Shown: positions 10,841 through 21,715 of the stretch, one piece after another | How positions within the stretch are numbered: position 1 is the first letter of the stretch | Layout: every line of letters starts with the position of its first letter | DNA from: Purshia tridentata | Lineage: Eukaryota > Streptophyta > Magnoliopsida > Rosales > Rosaceae | Direction: 5' to 3' | NCBI GenBank assembly: GCA_003254885.1 | Contig: QANT01002357.1 | Coordinates: 1-26,374 of the forward strand | DNA: 26,374 bases | Program-made: the position numbers and the translations under genes | Notes under the pieces: generated by a model | Told to the model about the DNA's origin: nothing | Databases searched by the model: none | Seen by the model: the letters and a program-made list of their open reading frames with translations, nothing else

Positions 10841-12142
10841 GAAAAGATGATCCGGCAAAGCAAAAGCATCACAATTTCATAAAGCTCGCGATTAATCCCA
10901 AGTATATCAAGATGGCTGCTCAAGATTCATAGTCAATAGGTGGAGATCCATGCTACACAGTCCAAGTTCAAACTAGATACGTAAGAATCTGATACATGAA
11001 ATTCTGGATAGCTTTCCCTAGTAATCCCAGAAATGAAAATCAAACATTAGGTCAACATATTCATGGTACTCATCACCCAATACAGCATATATTTAAAAAA
11101 CCATGTACATTCCTTGAATGCAAGAGAGAAATGAAAATCAAACATTAGGTCAACATATTCATGGTACTCATCACCCAATACAGCATAGATTTAAAAAACC
11201 ATGTACATTCCTTGAATGCAAGGGTATAACAGTTTTAGCCATGAACTTTAAACTTAAAACTACCAAAATAAGCATTTGAACCTGTATAAATTTCATTTCT
11301 CAGTATTAAATATATTAAAATAATGCATGTTTATACAAGAATTTGATATTCCAAAATTTGTTATGTAAGCAGGAAAAGAACTGATTTACAGTTTCTAAAG
11401 GGGAGAAACTCATCTGCAACTTAGAGAAATCTACAAGAGGGGTCAGTAATTCTTTGACAACACCAGGCAAAACTCTCAATGTGTGTAATGGTCACCACTA
11501 TGGTCACATCATCCAGTCTTTGATTTCAACAGTGAAAATTCATAACCTGAAAGAGATCAAACTTGCATCAATTCCCACTACCCGTGCTTCAGCTGTCAGA
11601 AAACTTGTACAAGTCGCATTGCAAATTCTCCAACTTTTGGCAGAAAAATGATTGTAAAAATCTAAGAATAACTTGGTCGCCTAATCCAAATGAATTTTAC
11701 CTCTGAAATTTTTTCTTGGTAAAAAAATTTCCTTTAATAATTTAAATTCTAGTGGCTGTAATCCAGTGGCATAACCACAGATAATATCTAGGGAAAAGAG
11801 GTCAAGTAAAAAAATAAAAAAAAATCTCTGCATAATTGAAAACATAAAATAATGCCACCCCTCCAAAAAACAGCGGGGTGGGGAGGACAAATTAGAAAGA
11901 AAAAAATAAGCAAGAGCTTCATTTGGCGCAAAATGCAAAAACCCAACTAGTTATGAAGCTTCATATGTCTACAAACTTTAAACTTTCAAACATTAGTTCA
12001 GAAAAAAAAAAATCAGAAGACCATTATTATGACGATGCAGTTACTTTCCACACAATTTGGGAGCAAAACCTTATATACATACCAGTGCATGCAACCAAGT
12101 TACATACAAAGCAGTATATATATATGTATATCTCATTCAACT
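10841..12142. other. Region downstream of the ATXR7-type gene, possibly part of its 3' transcript
   Basis: No complete coding region is visible. The 98-bp duplication lies here. On the minus strand, 10741-10923 and about 11450-11660 are less AT-rich than their surroundings. They could be 3' untranslated sequence of a long spliced transcript continuing from the exon-like segments at 13585-13641 and 12143-12328, but no motif confirms that. Confidence 0.35.
11029..11224. repeat. 98-bp tandem duplication
   Basis: Copy one, 11029-11126, and copy two, 11127-11224, are almost identical. Each contains GAAATGAAAATCAAACATTA near its start and TGTACATTCCTTGAATGCAAG near its end. The visible differences are CATATAT versus CATAGAT and one or two bases at the junction, which indicates a recent duplication. 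Confidence 0.9.
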
Positions 12143-12328
12143 TTATTTGAACAATTTGTGATTCGGAAACATACAATTGATGCTAAACCCAGCCGGAGTA
12201 CTCTGCTGTGACTTATCCATCTTGTTATTTACAGCATCCAACGAATATTCAAACAACATGCTGTAAGGGGGATGTTCTGTATTGGGAAAGAACCACCCCA
12301 GCTCCTCCAAGGCTCCAAGCATATCAAC
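12143..12328 (-). CDS. Exon-like open segment downstream of the ATXR7 stop (partial, unidentified)
   Basis: A TTGTAG acceptor precedes 12328, and the frame then stays open for 61 codons to TAA at 12145-12143. The peptide begins VDMLGALEELGWFFPNTEHP and continues through YSMLFEYSLDAVNNKMDK. It has balanced, protein-like composition, unlike the surrounding AT-rich DNA. It joins in phase 0 to the 19-codon segment at 13585-13641. I do not recognise the family. It could be the terminal exon of a neighbouring or truncated gene, an alternative 3' end of ATXR7, or a spliced 3' UTR with a chance open frame. Confidence 0.4.
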   Translation of the reverse strand, partial: VDMLGALEELGWFFPNTEHPPYSMLFEYSLDAVNNKMDKSQQSTPAGFSINCMFPNHKLFK

Positions 12329-12547
12329 CTACAATAAACACAAGATTACATGACTTTTAGAAAATACATCCATTAGTCTCTAAATACAAACATTCAACCG
12401 TTAGATATTGCATGTGAAATCACGCTGTCAACACAGATGTACTTTCAAAATATGACCTCACCTGCAATCTGGAACTTTTTAGGCCCATTTGTTTACTAGA
12501 TATTGAATAATCTCAAATTAAAAATGCTCAACATGTCTACTCTAGAT

Positions 12548-13425
12548 CAATGTTTCTAAAAGACGAAGATGGAACATGAGACGGTTTACTGTTCGTGATT
12601 GGCGTTGACGCCTAAGACTTTTGGGAATTGAATTTTAACAATTAAAAATATATCAAATTATACACTAAAACCCAAAAAGTAAAATTTCAATAACACAGAG
12701 AAAAGAAATAAGGACAGAGATGAAAGAAAAAAAGCCGACTAAACATGAATTATTTTTAATTGCTTATTCACACTTGGTAATTTCACACATGGCACCCCAA
12801 CTGACAAACAAAGTCTAAAAATAAAATGAAACAAAAATCAAAAGAGTAGGGAAACCATAAATCCAGTGAATGCACCAACTATGAAACTAGAAGAGTGAAT
12901 GAAAACAAAAAGCTTGCAGTGACAATCGAAGAACAAACAAATCCTACTTGGTTTCACCGAAAAGCTGCTGAAAAAACTAGAAGAAGCCCATAGAGAAGCT
13001 GAAATCTCTTTGTAGCTACTTGGTTTCTGTTGAAAGTGCCTCCAAGCTAATGGGTTGTTGTGGGTTAAGGGTTTTTGAGCTGCCAAATGAAGAAATTTCA
13101 GTTGACTTCACCTTAAGCTATTTTAGATGCTTTATGAGGAGAAAGAAAGGGGGAAACAGGGGTCATTTTGAATTTTTTTCCAAGCCAAAGGACGTCACTT
13201 GGGCATGGGCAGATAAAAAAAGAAAAAGAAAAGAAGCTCAAGAGGCTTAAACCTCTTGCACTAGAGCTATTAAGCACGCTTCTTAGAGTCGAGCGCATGC
13301 TCCAGGAGAAAGGCACAAGCCTGTGGGGCCTAGCATCAAACACATAAACACCTGAGGCATTTTACCCTTACCTCACCCTGAATCACAACTCAAGGTGTGC
13401 CTCCTTGACACCTTTGAAAACACTG
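12548..13425. mobile_element. Non-autonomous hAT-like element
   Basis: The left end begins CAATGTTTCTAAAAGACG. The right end read inward on the minus strand begins CAGTGTTTTCAAAGGTGTC, so the ends form imperfect hAT-type terminal inverted repeats (CAGTGTTTT...). The right subterminal region has the GGAGGCACACCTTGAG-type composition I associate with a dispersed eudicot hAT MITE group. The 8-bp flanks CTCTAGAT and GACTAGAA match at 5 of 8 positions, which is weak. The 878-bp interior contains no convincing transposase. It would lie inside the intron between the two exon-like segments downstream of ATXR7. Confidence 0.45.
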
Positions 13426-13584
13426 GACTAGAAACACTACCAAAAACAAGGGAAAATGGAATGAACGAACCACAGATGTAATCAGACCTTTAAATGAGTT
13501 CACTTAGAAAAATGAAAACTTTGTGTTTTACATAAGCTGCAATGAAGTATAAGAAATTAACGCTTAAAAAGCGCAATACCATAC

Positions 13585-13641
13585 CTCTGGCATGATATAC
13601 TGCCACCCCAACAAAATGCAACACAGAACTGAATAAATGTC
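13585..13641 (-). CDS. 19-codon exon-like segment just beyond the ATXR7 stop (unidentified)
   Basis: On the minus strand, an acceptor preceded by a pyrimidine-containing tract (GGGTTTTGCAG) is followed by 57 nt reading DIYSVLCCILLGWQYIMPE and a donor GTATGG. Both ends are in phase 0, and the next exon-like segment (12328-12143) continues the frame. It starts about 110 nt after the ATXR7 stop codon. A donor-like CCTG|GTGAGAG between the two (near 13731) would make a 3' UTR intron of normal size. Whether it is translated is unknown. Confidence 0.4.
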
Positions 13642-13751
13642 CTGCAAAACCCTTGAATGATAAGAGGGCATGAAATAAGAATCCAACTACAGAACTCCAT
13701 TTAAGCAAGAACTATATATAGTACTCTCACCAGGGAAACTCAAATCATTAA

Positions 13752-16700
13752 CTAATTCAATGATCCACGGCACCTGAATCAAAGAGAAGATCATTATTAG
13801 TAAATTAAAGCGCATTCATAAGCTGAGGTTGTTCTCTAAGCCCTCTGAGACATCTTATCTTGCCTCTTGTAAAGAATCTTTATGAAGAAATAATGAAATA
13901 ATAACTTTTTCTCTGTAGCAACAAAATGTAAAATGATGAAGAGAAGACTACAAAATCAAGATCATGCAGTCCTGTAAAATCTCATCCAATCTTACTTTTT
14001 CGAACCACAGTTGCAGGGGATCTTTTTCTCCTCCAAAGGGAATTTGTAATTGTAAGTAATTTCTTCACCAGCAGCTATATGTCGTTTTGCATAAATGAAA
14101 ATTCTTTTTTCACCCTCAACACTAATAACCTTGGTGTAGCAGTTAGGCTGCAAAACAATTAATTCTTATTATGAGGACAAAGATAAATATAACTTTATGT
14201 GATATTACAAATTTGCATTATTATCTAATATAGCTACCTCACAAGAATGGTTTATAAATCTAGCAACTCCTCCACGTTTTGTAGCATCAACCTACAAATT
14301 TCAGAAAGAAAATATTAACCAATAGGCAATAGCATACTTTGCCCCAATTATGCAAAATAACTTTTAAGAAGGGAAGAGGTCTAAAAAAGAGTAAAAGATC
14401 CATCCAGGCATTGCACAATAACATGTAGGCTGCAACATGCCGTAACACCAATTCATCTCTAACTATTGTTCTTAAAATTTGTAATTCTAAGTTAATATGA
14501 CAATAATGCAGGTTCCTGCTCTCTTACCAGTTTCTGTTTCTCTCCCTCTCTTATTCGTTTCTCTTCCTCTGTCAGATTCCCTTTCTATCTCTAATTTCAA
14601 TTCTCTCACCCACAATACTCTTTCAAATTTCTCTTAAGTCCACTTTAGACTTCAGGGAACAAATGGGTATGCTAATACACATCATTTTTGATCTTTCTTG
14701 TTTAGGCCATTGAGTTTTTGGTGGTTGTTGCACTTGTCTTGAATGTATTTGTTTCATTTACTTTATCATTTCGTTTTAGTGAAACTACTCTTTTCAAGCC
14801 AGAAAAAGAACCGTTTGCAGAATTTCATACTCTTTGTTTGTAAAATTATGTGCAAAAAAGTGAGCCCATTTTAAATTTTCGCCCTGGGCCTGCAAGAAGT
14901 CAGGGCCTCCCTGATTGATAATGAGAAAATATTTCAGACAGCATACTGTCTAACTCAAATATGAGCAAAAAAATAAAACTAAAGTCAGCATCAGCATTGC
15001 TTCACTAACCACATAACCATCATCGAGCCTAAAAAGATAACTGCTGCCAATTCCCATCTTCTCATAATGACGCTCACGTATATCAGATATCTGCAAAATC
15101 ACAAACCAAAGTAAAACGGATAGACATAAAGAAAAGAGAAACAAAACACCACACACACACACACCTAACATGGGAAGAATAAAGCAATTATAGTAGAGTA
15201 AAAAATACCCTGGGACGAATTAGTTCTCCAACATATTCAATAACAAAGTCTTCCGCCTCAATTGGCTCCAAGGCAACAAGACCCCAATCATGTATCTTGC
15301 TCCGCTGGAAGCGTAGACACTTTTTCCTTGCCTACCATGTACTATTATATCAAAATGATGTGCAAAAGAGCATTTAGATATATTCCAAGACAAAATTTGA
15401 TTCAGAAATCACCTTTAACTGAGTGGCTTTCAAAAGGTCAGCACCATCAGCAGCAGCATGAAGATTGCGCATCTTCACCCTATTTGTTCTTGCAGAAAGA
15501 CCCTTGCCATTTGACCACTGTGATGTATTAATATCAGAACCTGAATACTCATTAACATATTTAATTCCCCTAACACGGGCTCTTTCAGAAGGAGTTGCAT
15601 TTAGTGACCATCTATGCCATTCCCAACCATTAATAGAAGCCCGGGCACATCCATCAGATTTAGGGCAGGGATTTAATGTCTTGGATTTACTGGACTTTAT
15701 CTTTCTTACATCAACTGGTTTACATGCTGCTTGCTTGGTAGCACCATTGGCTACTTTCAAGACCTTTTTGGGATGTGATAATTTCAAATCATCCGTTACA
15801 CGCTCCCTTTTCAGTTTTGATGCCTTTGTTGCTGTACACAGAACCAAGAATACAGTAAGCAAGAATAGAACAAAGTGTCAAATTACATAAAAATTATTTA
15901 AAAAATGAATGAATGGATGAAAGAACACTTACAAGGCTCTCCCTTGAGCCCAACATTATTACTCTTGCCTTTTACAACTTTCCCAACGTCATTGTGATCT
16001 CCAACATGAGCTGAATCCATCTTTCCACTAGGTTTGGGGGGGCATGCCATGGGCTCACTACCTGAATAATAGTCACAATCCCCTATTATCAAATAAATTC
16101 TATTCTGCGAGTGACAAAAACCCAGTACACAGGCAGCATACGAGGCCCCAAGCAAAAAATATGTACATGTATAACTGAATTCAACAAATTGAAAATTTAT
16201 GCCCACAAAAGATTTGCAAACATCAAAATAAATGTTAAGGAAATTCATACTTTTAACTGCTTTGGTAACCTTCAATAGTTTCCGACTACCAGCATTCTTT
16301 GCTGCTGACTTATCAGTGGACGTTTTAGCAATGCCTTGCAAAGATGTGGCACCACCAGATGATTCAGTTTGGGATTTGTTCAGCCTTCTCTTTTTAGGAA
16401 TTAAATTAACATGCTTTAGTTCTGCAGTCTCAGGAACATCTCTAGAAACATGTTTCTTTGACTTTTCCACAGTTTCATATCGTTTCCCAGTGTCAACTGA
16501 AGTTACAAACCGAGAAGATCCTGACTTTTTCTGCAACAACTTCTTGCGGTGATATGTATATTTACCAATTACTGGAGAAACTTCTGCAGTGCCAGACTTG
16601 TGGCAAAGCTTTGATATTTCCACAAGTTTTTCCGGATGTTCTTTATTTGTGTTGTGTGCTCTTTCCTGGGAAAAAAAAAAAGTCCATATCAACAGAACTA

Positions 16701-19700
16701 ATGGGAATTCTAGATCTTAAATCCATAGAGAAGGGATTGCAGATGACAGAAGCAGCATACCTTATTTGAAGCATTGTTCTTCTTTGAAGTACGCCATGAT
16801 GCCAGAAACTGATGAAGAGCACAATCAATAAATGATGATTTCCATTCTCTAATAACATCATCATGCAGTTTCTTTCGGCACATGGCTGTGGTAACATATT
16901 CTCCTATCTTAGGAATACTTTCATCTGACCTTGAAGGTCGGAATTTGCAAATGTGTGATGGAATATGATTTTCAGCATTGTCTACAAGTCCAGGTGGTGA
17001 TGGCTCATTTATCTCTTTGTGAACAACCACATCATAAACCTGTAAGCATAATTCCTTAAAAGCACTTTCCAACAAACTAGGCATACGATTTTCAGGTACA
17101 GAATCACGTAAAGGTTTTTCTACTTGTGGAGAAAGAGATGTGTCAGATAGTATTATCTCTGCAGATTTTTTATTTGAAGTCCTTGATTCATCACATGTGT
17201 CTGAAAATCCATTTATGCTCCTGTCGGAACCCTGAACTGAAGAATCGACATTTTCCTGCAGCAACAACTATGTTACTCCAACATAATGAGGAATTAATAA
17301 TTGAATATATATGAACTAGTATAGATATGATATGAAAAACAGTTTGTCCCTAGATCACCTTCATCAAATTTTCATCTCCAGAAGAATTAACTAATTTCCT
17401 CACTTCATCATCAAGAAAAGATCCAACATACTCCGTCAAAGCATTCTTTGCAGACAACTGGAGCTCATTTTCTACATATTTTATAATGCATTTCATGTCT
17501 TCATATGGAGGGCTTATCTGTTTAGATGACTTTCCTTCCATAAGAACTGATGACGGGATAATTGATGGCTGGGTATGATCCACTAATTCCATTCTCACAA
17601 GTTCAAAACCAGGCGGGGGATCATCCTCACAAGCATCAGATTTTTGCCAGGGTGGTAACTGCATAACCAAATGAAACATTACAAGATTAAACATAACAGC
17701 AGAATAATAAACTAAAGCATGCCAATGACTTACATTTTCATGGGGTAATTTTTCAATCTTCTTGACATAATCACCACATTTACTAGGAAGTGTCCTCAAC
17801 ACTGGAGAAACAGACCAAAGTTTCCTCCTCCTCCAAGCAGAGGTATACTCTGCCACTGGATCATAGAAGACAGCATTCCACATGACTTCGGTGCAATAAT
17901 CAAAAAGCATTCTACAAACAACTGCATACGATGCCCAAAAGTTTTCAATGCTTCCAACAGATTTAGTGCTCGGTGGAGGCTCTGTGGAATCTTGACAAAT
18001 ACATGTCGCATCAGCAACGTAGTCGGAAGCTGCCGCCTCACACAACTTCCTATCCCCAGCAATTTCAGACTGTTGAAACAAAACACTGTTAACTTACAAA
18101 GACAAATAAATGTGTGTGAAAGTGCTTTTGGCATATTAAAAAGCACTTTCATATAGCAACAAGCATTTTTTGTAAATGTTTGGTTAAAATAACAAGAAGC
18201 GCTCTTTGGTCAAAGAAGCACTTTTAGGGCCCGTTTGGCACTTCTTCTTAAAAGCTCTTTTTATTAAGTATCGCTTTTGCTAGAAGCGCTTCTGCAAAGT
18301 ACACATGCAAATTTTTATAAAAATTCTAGGTTCATGCAAAAGCACTTTAAGTGCTTCTTGATGAAAACACATGTCAGGTGCTTCTCAAAAAATCCCTTTA
18401 AAAACGCTTTTAAAACCTAAAAGCACTTATATATATATATTTATGCCAAACGCTACTAAAAATTCTTTCACTAATTTGAAAGTGCTTCTGACAGTTCTAA
18501 AAGCAATGCCAACGGGTCCTTAGTGACTTTTGGAGAAGCACCTGATAGGTACTCCTCCAAGAAATATTGCCAGGTAAAACTGCAAGAAGAACTTGTGTTT
18601 TTGATGAAATTGTTTATGTGCTACTAAACAAAAGCGCTACTGGCAAAAGTGTTACAGAACAGAGCCGCTTAATACAGAAGCACTCTTAAGCATGCATTTA
18701 TAGTAACAAAAGCAATAGTCTCCTTTGGAATTAGTATACATTACCGTTCTGCCACCCAGAGAGCAAGTCTTCACAGCCTGCTCAAGTCTCTGTTTTTTTT
18801 TTGTGGTAACAAATTCAGCAATGACACTGCTGATAATCTCATCTAATACAGATCTACGAGCTGCTTTCAGAATTCCATGGTGCAGTTGGGACGATACTCC
18901 CTCTGAAATTTCTGATATAAAGCCTACCAAAGAGCCAGTCCCATTGCTTTTAGAATCAGATTTGGTGGCGGTTTCAGATCCATCAGTTTTCCATGCATTT
19001 GCAACAGATACCAGTGTGAAGGGTGTACACTTATTTTCAACATGAAATATCTGCAAAAAAAATCCATAAAGATTCCAAGTATCAAAAAATTTTCAAATGC
19101 AAACAGGTAGCAGATCTATGCAACACACTACATATAGAAGATCTAGCAAGTTCAATAGGATCCTCCATGCTTCAAGACACAACTTCCAGCACTTCATTAA
19201 GTATATTTCAAAATCATTGCAGTACAAACACAGTAAGCCCATGCTTTAAAGTGAATTTCACAGAAGAGGCAACAGTTCAGGAACATCCACCTCCAACAAT
19301 GACAATGTTCAATTTTCACCCTAGATACTTCCTCTTATTATAATAAATGAATACGCAGCTAAAATTTTTCTAAAAATGTCACATTAGATAAGGCTTTTGT
19401 GAGTTCCTGGGATTGAGTTGACTTGTTATAACTAAACCGCTGTATAATAAATGGGAATCACTCCAATCATGTAATGTTCTGGAAATGATATAACATGCCA
19501 CTAAACTACAAATTGGATTTACGATATTTTCTGAAACTTCTAAAAGAGCTTCGTTTCATAAAATTGCACTAAACAAATCCCAACACCATCATAATAGTAG
19601 GATCTATCTTACCATTAGTGAGTCCCGAAGATATCCATATTGATGCCAAGAATACAATTCAAAAAGGGAATGTGGGCCGTGTTTCTGCCCTTCATCATCC

Positions 19701-20485
19701 TCATACAACCAACAAGACTCTTCACTTGACTGGAATATACATAGGGAGGGCATTAGAGAAACAAAAAAGAAGAAAATAATAAGACAGACATTAACAGATA
19801 CATAATAAAATGAACACATAACAAAAATGGTTTTTTTTCCCCTTTCGGGAGGGAATGAGAAAAGGCAGATATGCTCAACCAGCAAATTCTAAATACCTGT
19901 GACAGATATGATTTAGCTAGGTGAGGTAATTCAGGGTTTGATATTGGCTGATTGGAAACATTACTACTGTAGTTAACATGTAAAGTGGAATCGGACTGGA
20001 AGTCAGGATAAACAACGGCAGGTGCAGGTTTGCTAAATGTACCCAAATTCCCATGGCAAGATGTAAGAGAATTTGTAGGTGTGCTTGTGCTTGAGATGCC
20101 CAGACTCAAATATGCAAACCCAGTGGCAACATGATCAGGGAACTGCTTGAAGTACTTCAGTGGTATAGGGTTGATTAATGTCCCATTCACCAAAGGATAG
20201 ACAGGAAGCTCATCTGGCAAGAACCCAGTGGATAAACCCTCATATAACTGCTGCTGAATATAAGGACCACACATCTGTCCTTGCTCGTTAACATACATCC
20301 ATCCACTCACAAAAGGATACCCTGGGTAACTCTTTTCCTGGTATGAGGTCCCCCCCGAGTTACAGGGTTGTTGTATATCACTGGAATTGCCATTTGACCG
20401 GCAGCTGATCTCCATCGTAGAATCTGAACCAACTTTACCATCAAAATCGGAGCAAGACGAAGAAGAAAAACCACTATTCTCACAC
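13752..20485 (-). CDS. ATXR7: ATXR7/SDG25-type histone-lysine N-methyltransferase (14 exons, 5' exon missing)
   Basis: SET-domain enzymes of this type methylate histone H3 (K4 and, reportedly, K36) in the nucleus. In Arabidopsis, ATXR7 keeps FLC active and delays flowering. Exons in transcript order: 20485-19897, 19729-19613, 19050-18745, 18069-17734, 17658-17359, 17255-16761, 16665-16251, 16061-15933, 15831-15413, 15331-15209, 15090-15010, 14291-14238, 14147-13996, 13773-13752. All introns are GT-AG and all phases agree, giving 1,178 visible residues. Near residues 60-116 is a GYF-like module ([16 protein letters not shown], then PLKYFKQFP). A second ([20 protein letters not shown]) starts near 198. 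The basic middle region carries KKRR and KSKK stretches. The last ~143 residues are [45 protein letters not shown], then post-SET CNCGSKKCRGSLN and stop. The catalytic NHSC, tyrosine and zinc-cysteine residues are intact. The first exon codon is split, so the true start lies upstream and was not found. Confidence 0.93.
14292..15009 (-). other. 718-nt intron inside the SET-coding part of ATXR7
   Basis: This intron separates the exons ending ...DDGYV and beginning VDATKRGG. Its centre (about 14510-14660) is a pyrimidine-rich plus-strand tract (TTTCTCTCCCTCTC and similar), and the rest is AT-rich. It is large for this gene and may contain an old insertion, but I could not define any ends. Confidence 0.4.
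18070..18744 (-). other. 675-nt ATXR7 intron enlarged by nested MITEs
   Basis: The donor GTAATG (from 18744) and acceptor TTTCAACAG (ending at 18070) bound this intron. A Tourist-like MITE occupies 18227-18519. The sequence on both sides (about 18130-18223 and 18523-18690) is also rich in AAAAGCGCTT/AAGCACTTTT words, so most of the intron is transposon-derived. The flanking exon phases are unaffected. Confidence 0.75.
18227..18519. mobile_element. Tourist/PIF-Harbinger-like MITE with TTA target duplication
   Basis: The 293-bp element begins GGGCCCGTTTGGCA and ends TGCCAACGGGTCC, imperfect terminal inverted repeats. TTA flanks it on both sides (18224-18226 and 18520-18522), the expected PIF/Harbinger target duplication. 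The interior carries AAAAGCGCTTTT-like words. The reverse complement of the interior matches the damaged copy near 21866-22134 along most of its length. It has no coding capacity and sits in an ATXR7 intron. Confidence 0.8.
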
Positions 20486-20618
20486 CTGATGGTAATGGTA
20501 ATAATAAATAAACACATAATATGCAATGCAACTAATAATAATTTATAAAATTAATATGGTAGCAACACAAAACTGAAAAGTTAAAAAGAAGACTTTTTAG
20601 GCAAATGTATAATACCCA
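20486..20618 (-). other. Visible part of the ATXR7 5' intron
   Basis: The acceptor TTACCATCAG ends at 20486, directly before the first visible coding exon. Upstream sequence is AT-rich and passes into transposon remnants. If the start exon lies beyond the window end, this intron is at least 5.9 kb. Confidence 0.5.
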
Positions 20619-20740
20619 GTGTTTTAAATATCGACCGACAACCCGAAATGTCGCTGTTTTGAGTGGCCGGCACCGATGGGGAGGGGTGAAGCAAAATCTT
20701 CACCCATATCGCCGATATTTCCCCGATATCATAGATAACC
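20619..20740 (+). mobile_element. hAT-like terminal region (left end of a decayed element)
   Basis: The sequence CAGTGTTTTAAATATCG (starting near 20621) has the form of a hAT terminal inverted repeat. It is followed by subterminal GC-richer words (GACCGACAACCCG, CACCCATATCGCCGATAT, CCCCGATATC), as in subterminal repeat regions. The nearby BED-zinc-finger remnant on the same strand is consistent with an old hAT transposon. No matching right terminus was found in the window. Confidence 0.4.
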
Positions 20741-20989
20741 AAATGAAAAATAGATTTTAAAAAAGGCAGAATAATGAGAAATTAACCCTATTTTTCCATA
20801 CTCATGTACTAATTCAGAAACCAAATCAATATCTTAAAATTACAATATCAAAATCCAATAATTAATAGGGCAAATCTGACATGCCTTTACATCTCATCCT
20901 ACATACTTTTGAGTATGCGAATCAGCCTTTCTCAAGTCTGTGAATACACAGCCTATTGAAAACCCCAAAAGGAATCTCATGTACCATTC

Positions 20990-21124
20990 AACCCCAAACT
21001 AAACTCTCAAGAGAGGATCGGCACCCACACTTTGTTTGAGCAAGAACATCAACGAACCAGAAACATCAAGCAGGTTAACACTGTATCTGCTTTGAGCCTT
21101 TGTGAAGGCAAGTCTCCTCTGAAG
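20990..21124 (+). other. Possible non-coding 5' exon of the decayed hAT gene
   Basis: Plus-strand sequence less AT-rich than its flanks ends CCTCTGAAG before a consensus donor GTAAGT (21125-21130), followed by a CT microsatellite. The next feature on this strand is the ATG of the BED-finger fragment at 21716. Together they resemble a gene with an intron in its 5' UTR. The start limit is arbitrary. Confidence 0.35.
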
Positions 21125-21163
21125 GTAAGTCTCCTCCTCTTCCTCTCTCTATCTCTCTCTATC

Positions 21164-21187
21164 GCGCGCGCTCTCTCTCTCTCTCTC
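21164..21187. repeat. (GC)n/(CT)n compound microsatellite
   Basis: A GCGCGCG run passes directly into a (CT)n run. It lies just after the donor-like site at 21125. Confidence 0.85.
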
Positions 21188-21239
21188 GTCTGGTCTCTCT
21201 CACCTTGGTTTGAAGGGGCAAAGGGATTGGGCAGAGTAA

Positions 21240-21712
21240 AATATGGGTTTATTAATGGGCTGATTTATATGGGTTTTGGCTTTGGGTCGATTGATGGGTT
21301 AATTTATATGGAAAGATTAATAGGCTGATTTATCATTAATTGGTTTTTAGTGGATTAATAGACTGATTTATAATGGTTTTGGATATCATTGATACATTAT
21401 GATGATGATGGTTTTCATTAATTAATTTTTATGAGTTTTTTATTAGTTAAATATCTTAATTTTACATTATAATTTAACAAAGATAAAAATTTAATAAAAA
21501 TGTATATGAAAATGGTTTTTCTTTATTTGATTATATGTTTGTTATTTTTTTAGTTAAGAACTTTATTGTTATTAATCTTTCATGTTGGACATGCTCTTTT
21601 TTATTAGGGATTTACAATTACATATTATAAAATCTTATTGTAATAGGTTTATTTTATAATTATACATTTAAACTGTTATAAAATTAATTATATGCAATTA
21701 TATGATAGATTT
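21240..21712. other. AT-rich stretch with imperfect short repeats
   Basis: The first 130 bases repeat variants of TTAATGGGCTGATTTATATGG three to four times, and the rest is A/T-rich without open frames. It lies between the donor-like site at 21125 and the ATG at 21716, so it may be the 5' UTR intron of the decayed transposase gene. Confidence 0.4.
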
Positions 21713-21715
21713 TAA

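Noticed and set aside
11031-11222. CRISPR-like repeat pair
   Set aside because: This is a plant nuclear region with a simple two-copy tandem duplication and no spacers between short repeats.
13020-13250. 76-codon plus-strand open frame
   Set aside because: It lies inside the hAT-like element and shows no transposase motif. The Lys/Arg-rich end comes from an AG-rich tract.
15465-15890. 141-codon plus-strand open frame
   Set aside because: It is antisense to ATXR7 exon 15831-15413, whose minus-strand frame is the conserved one.
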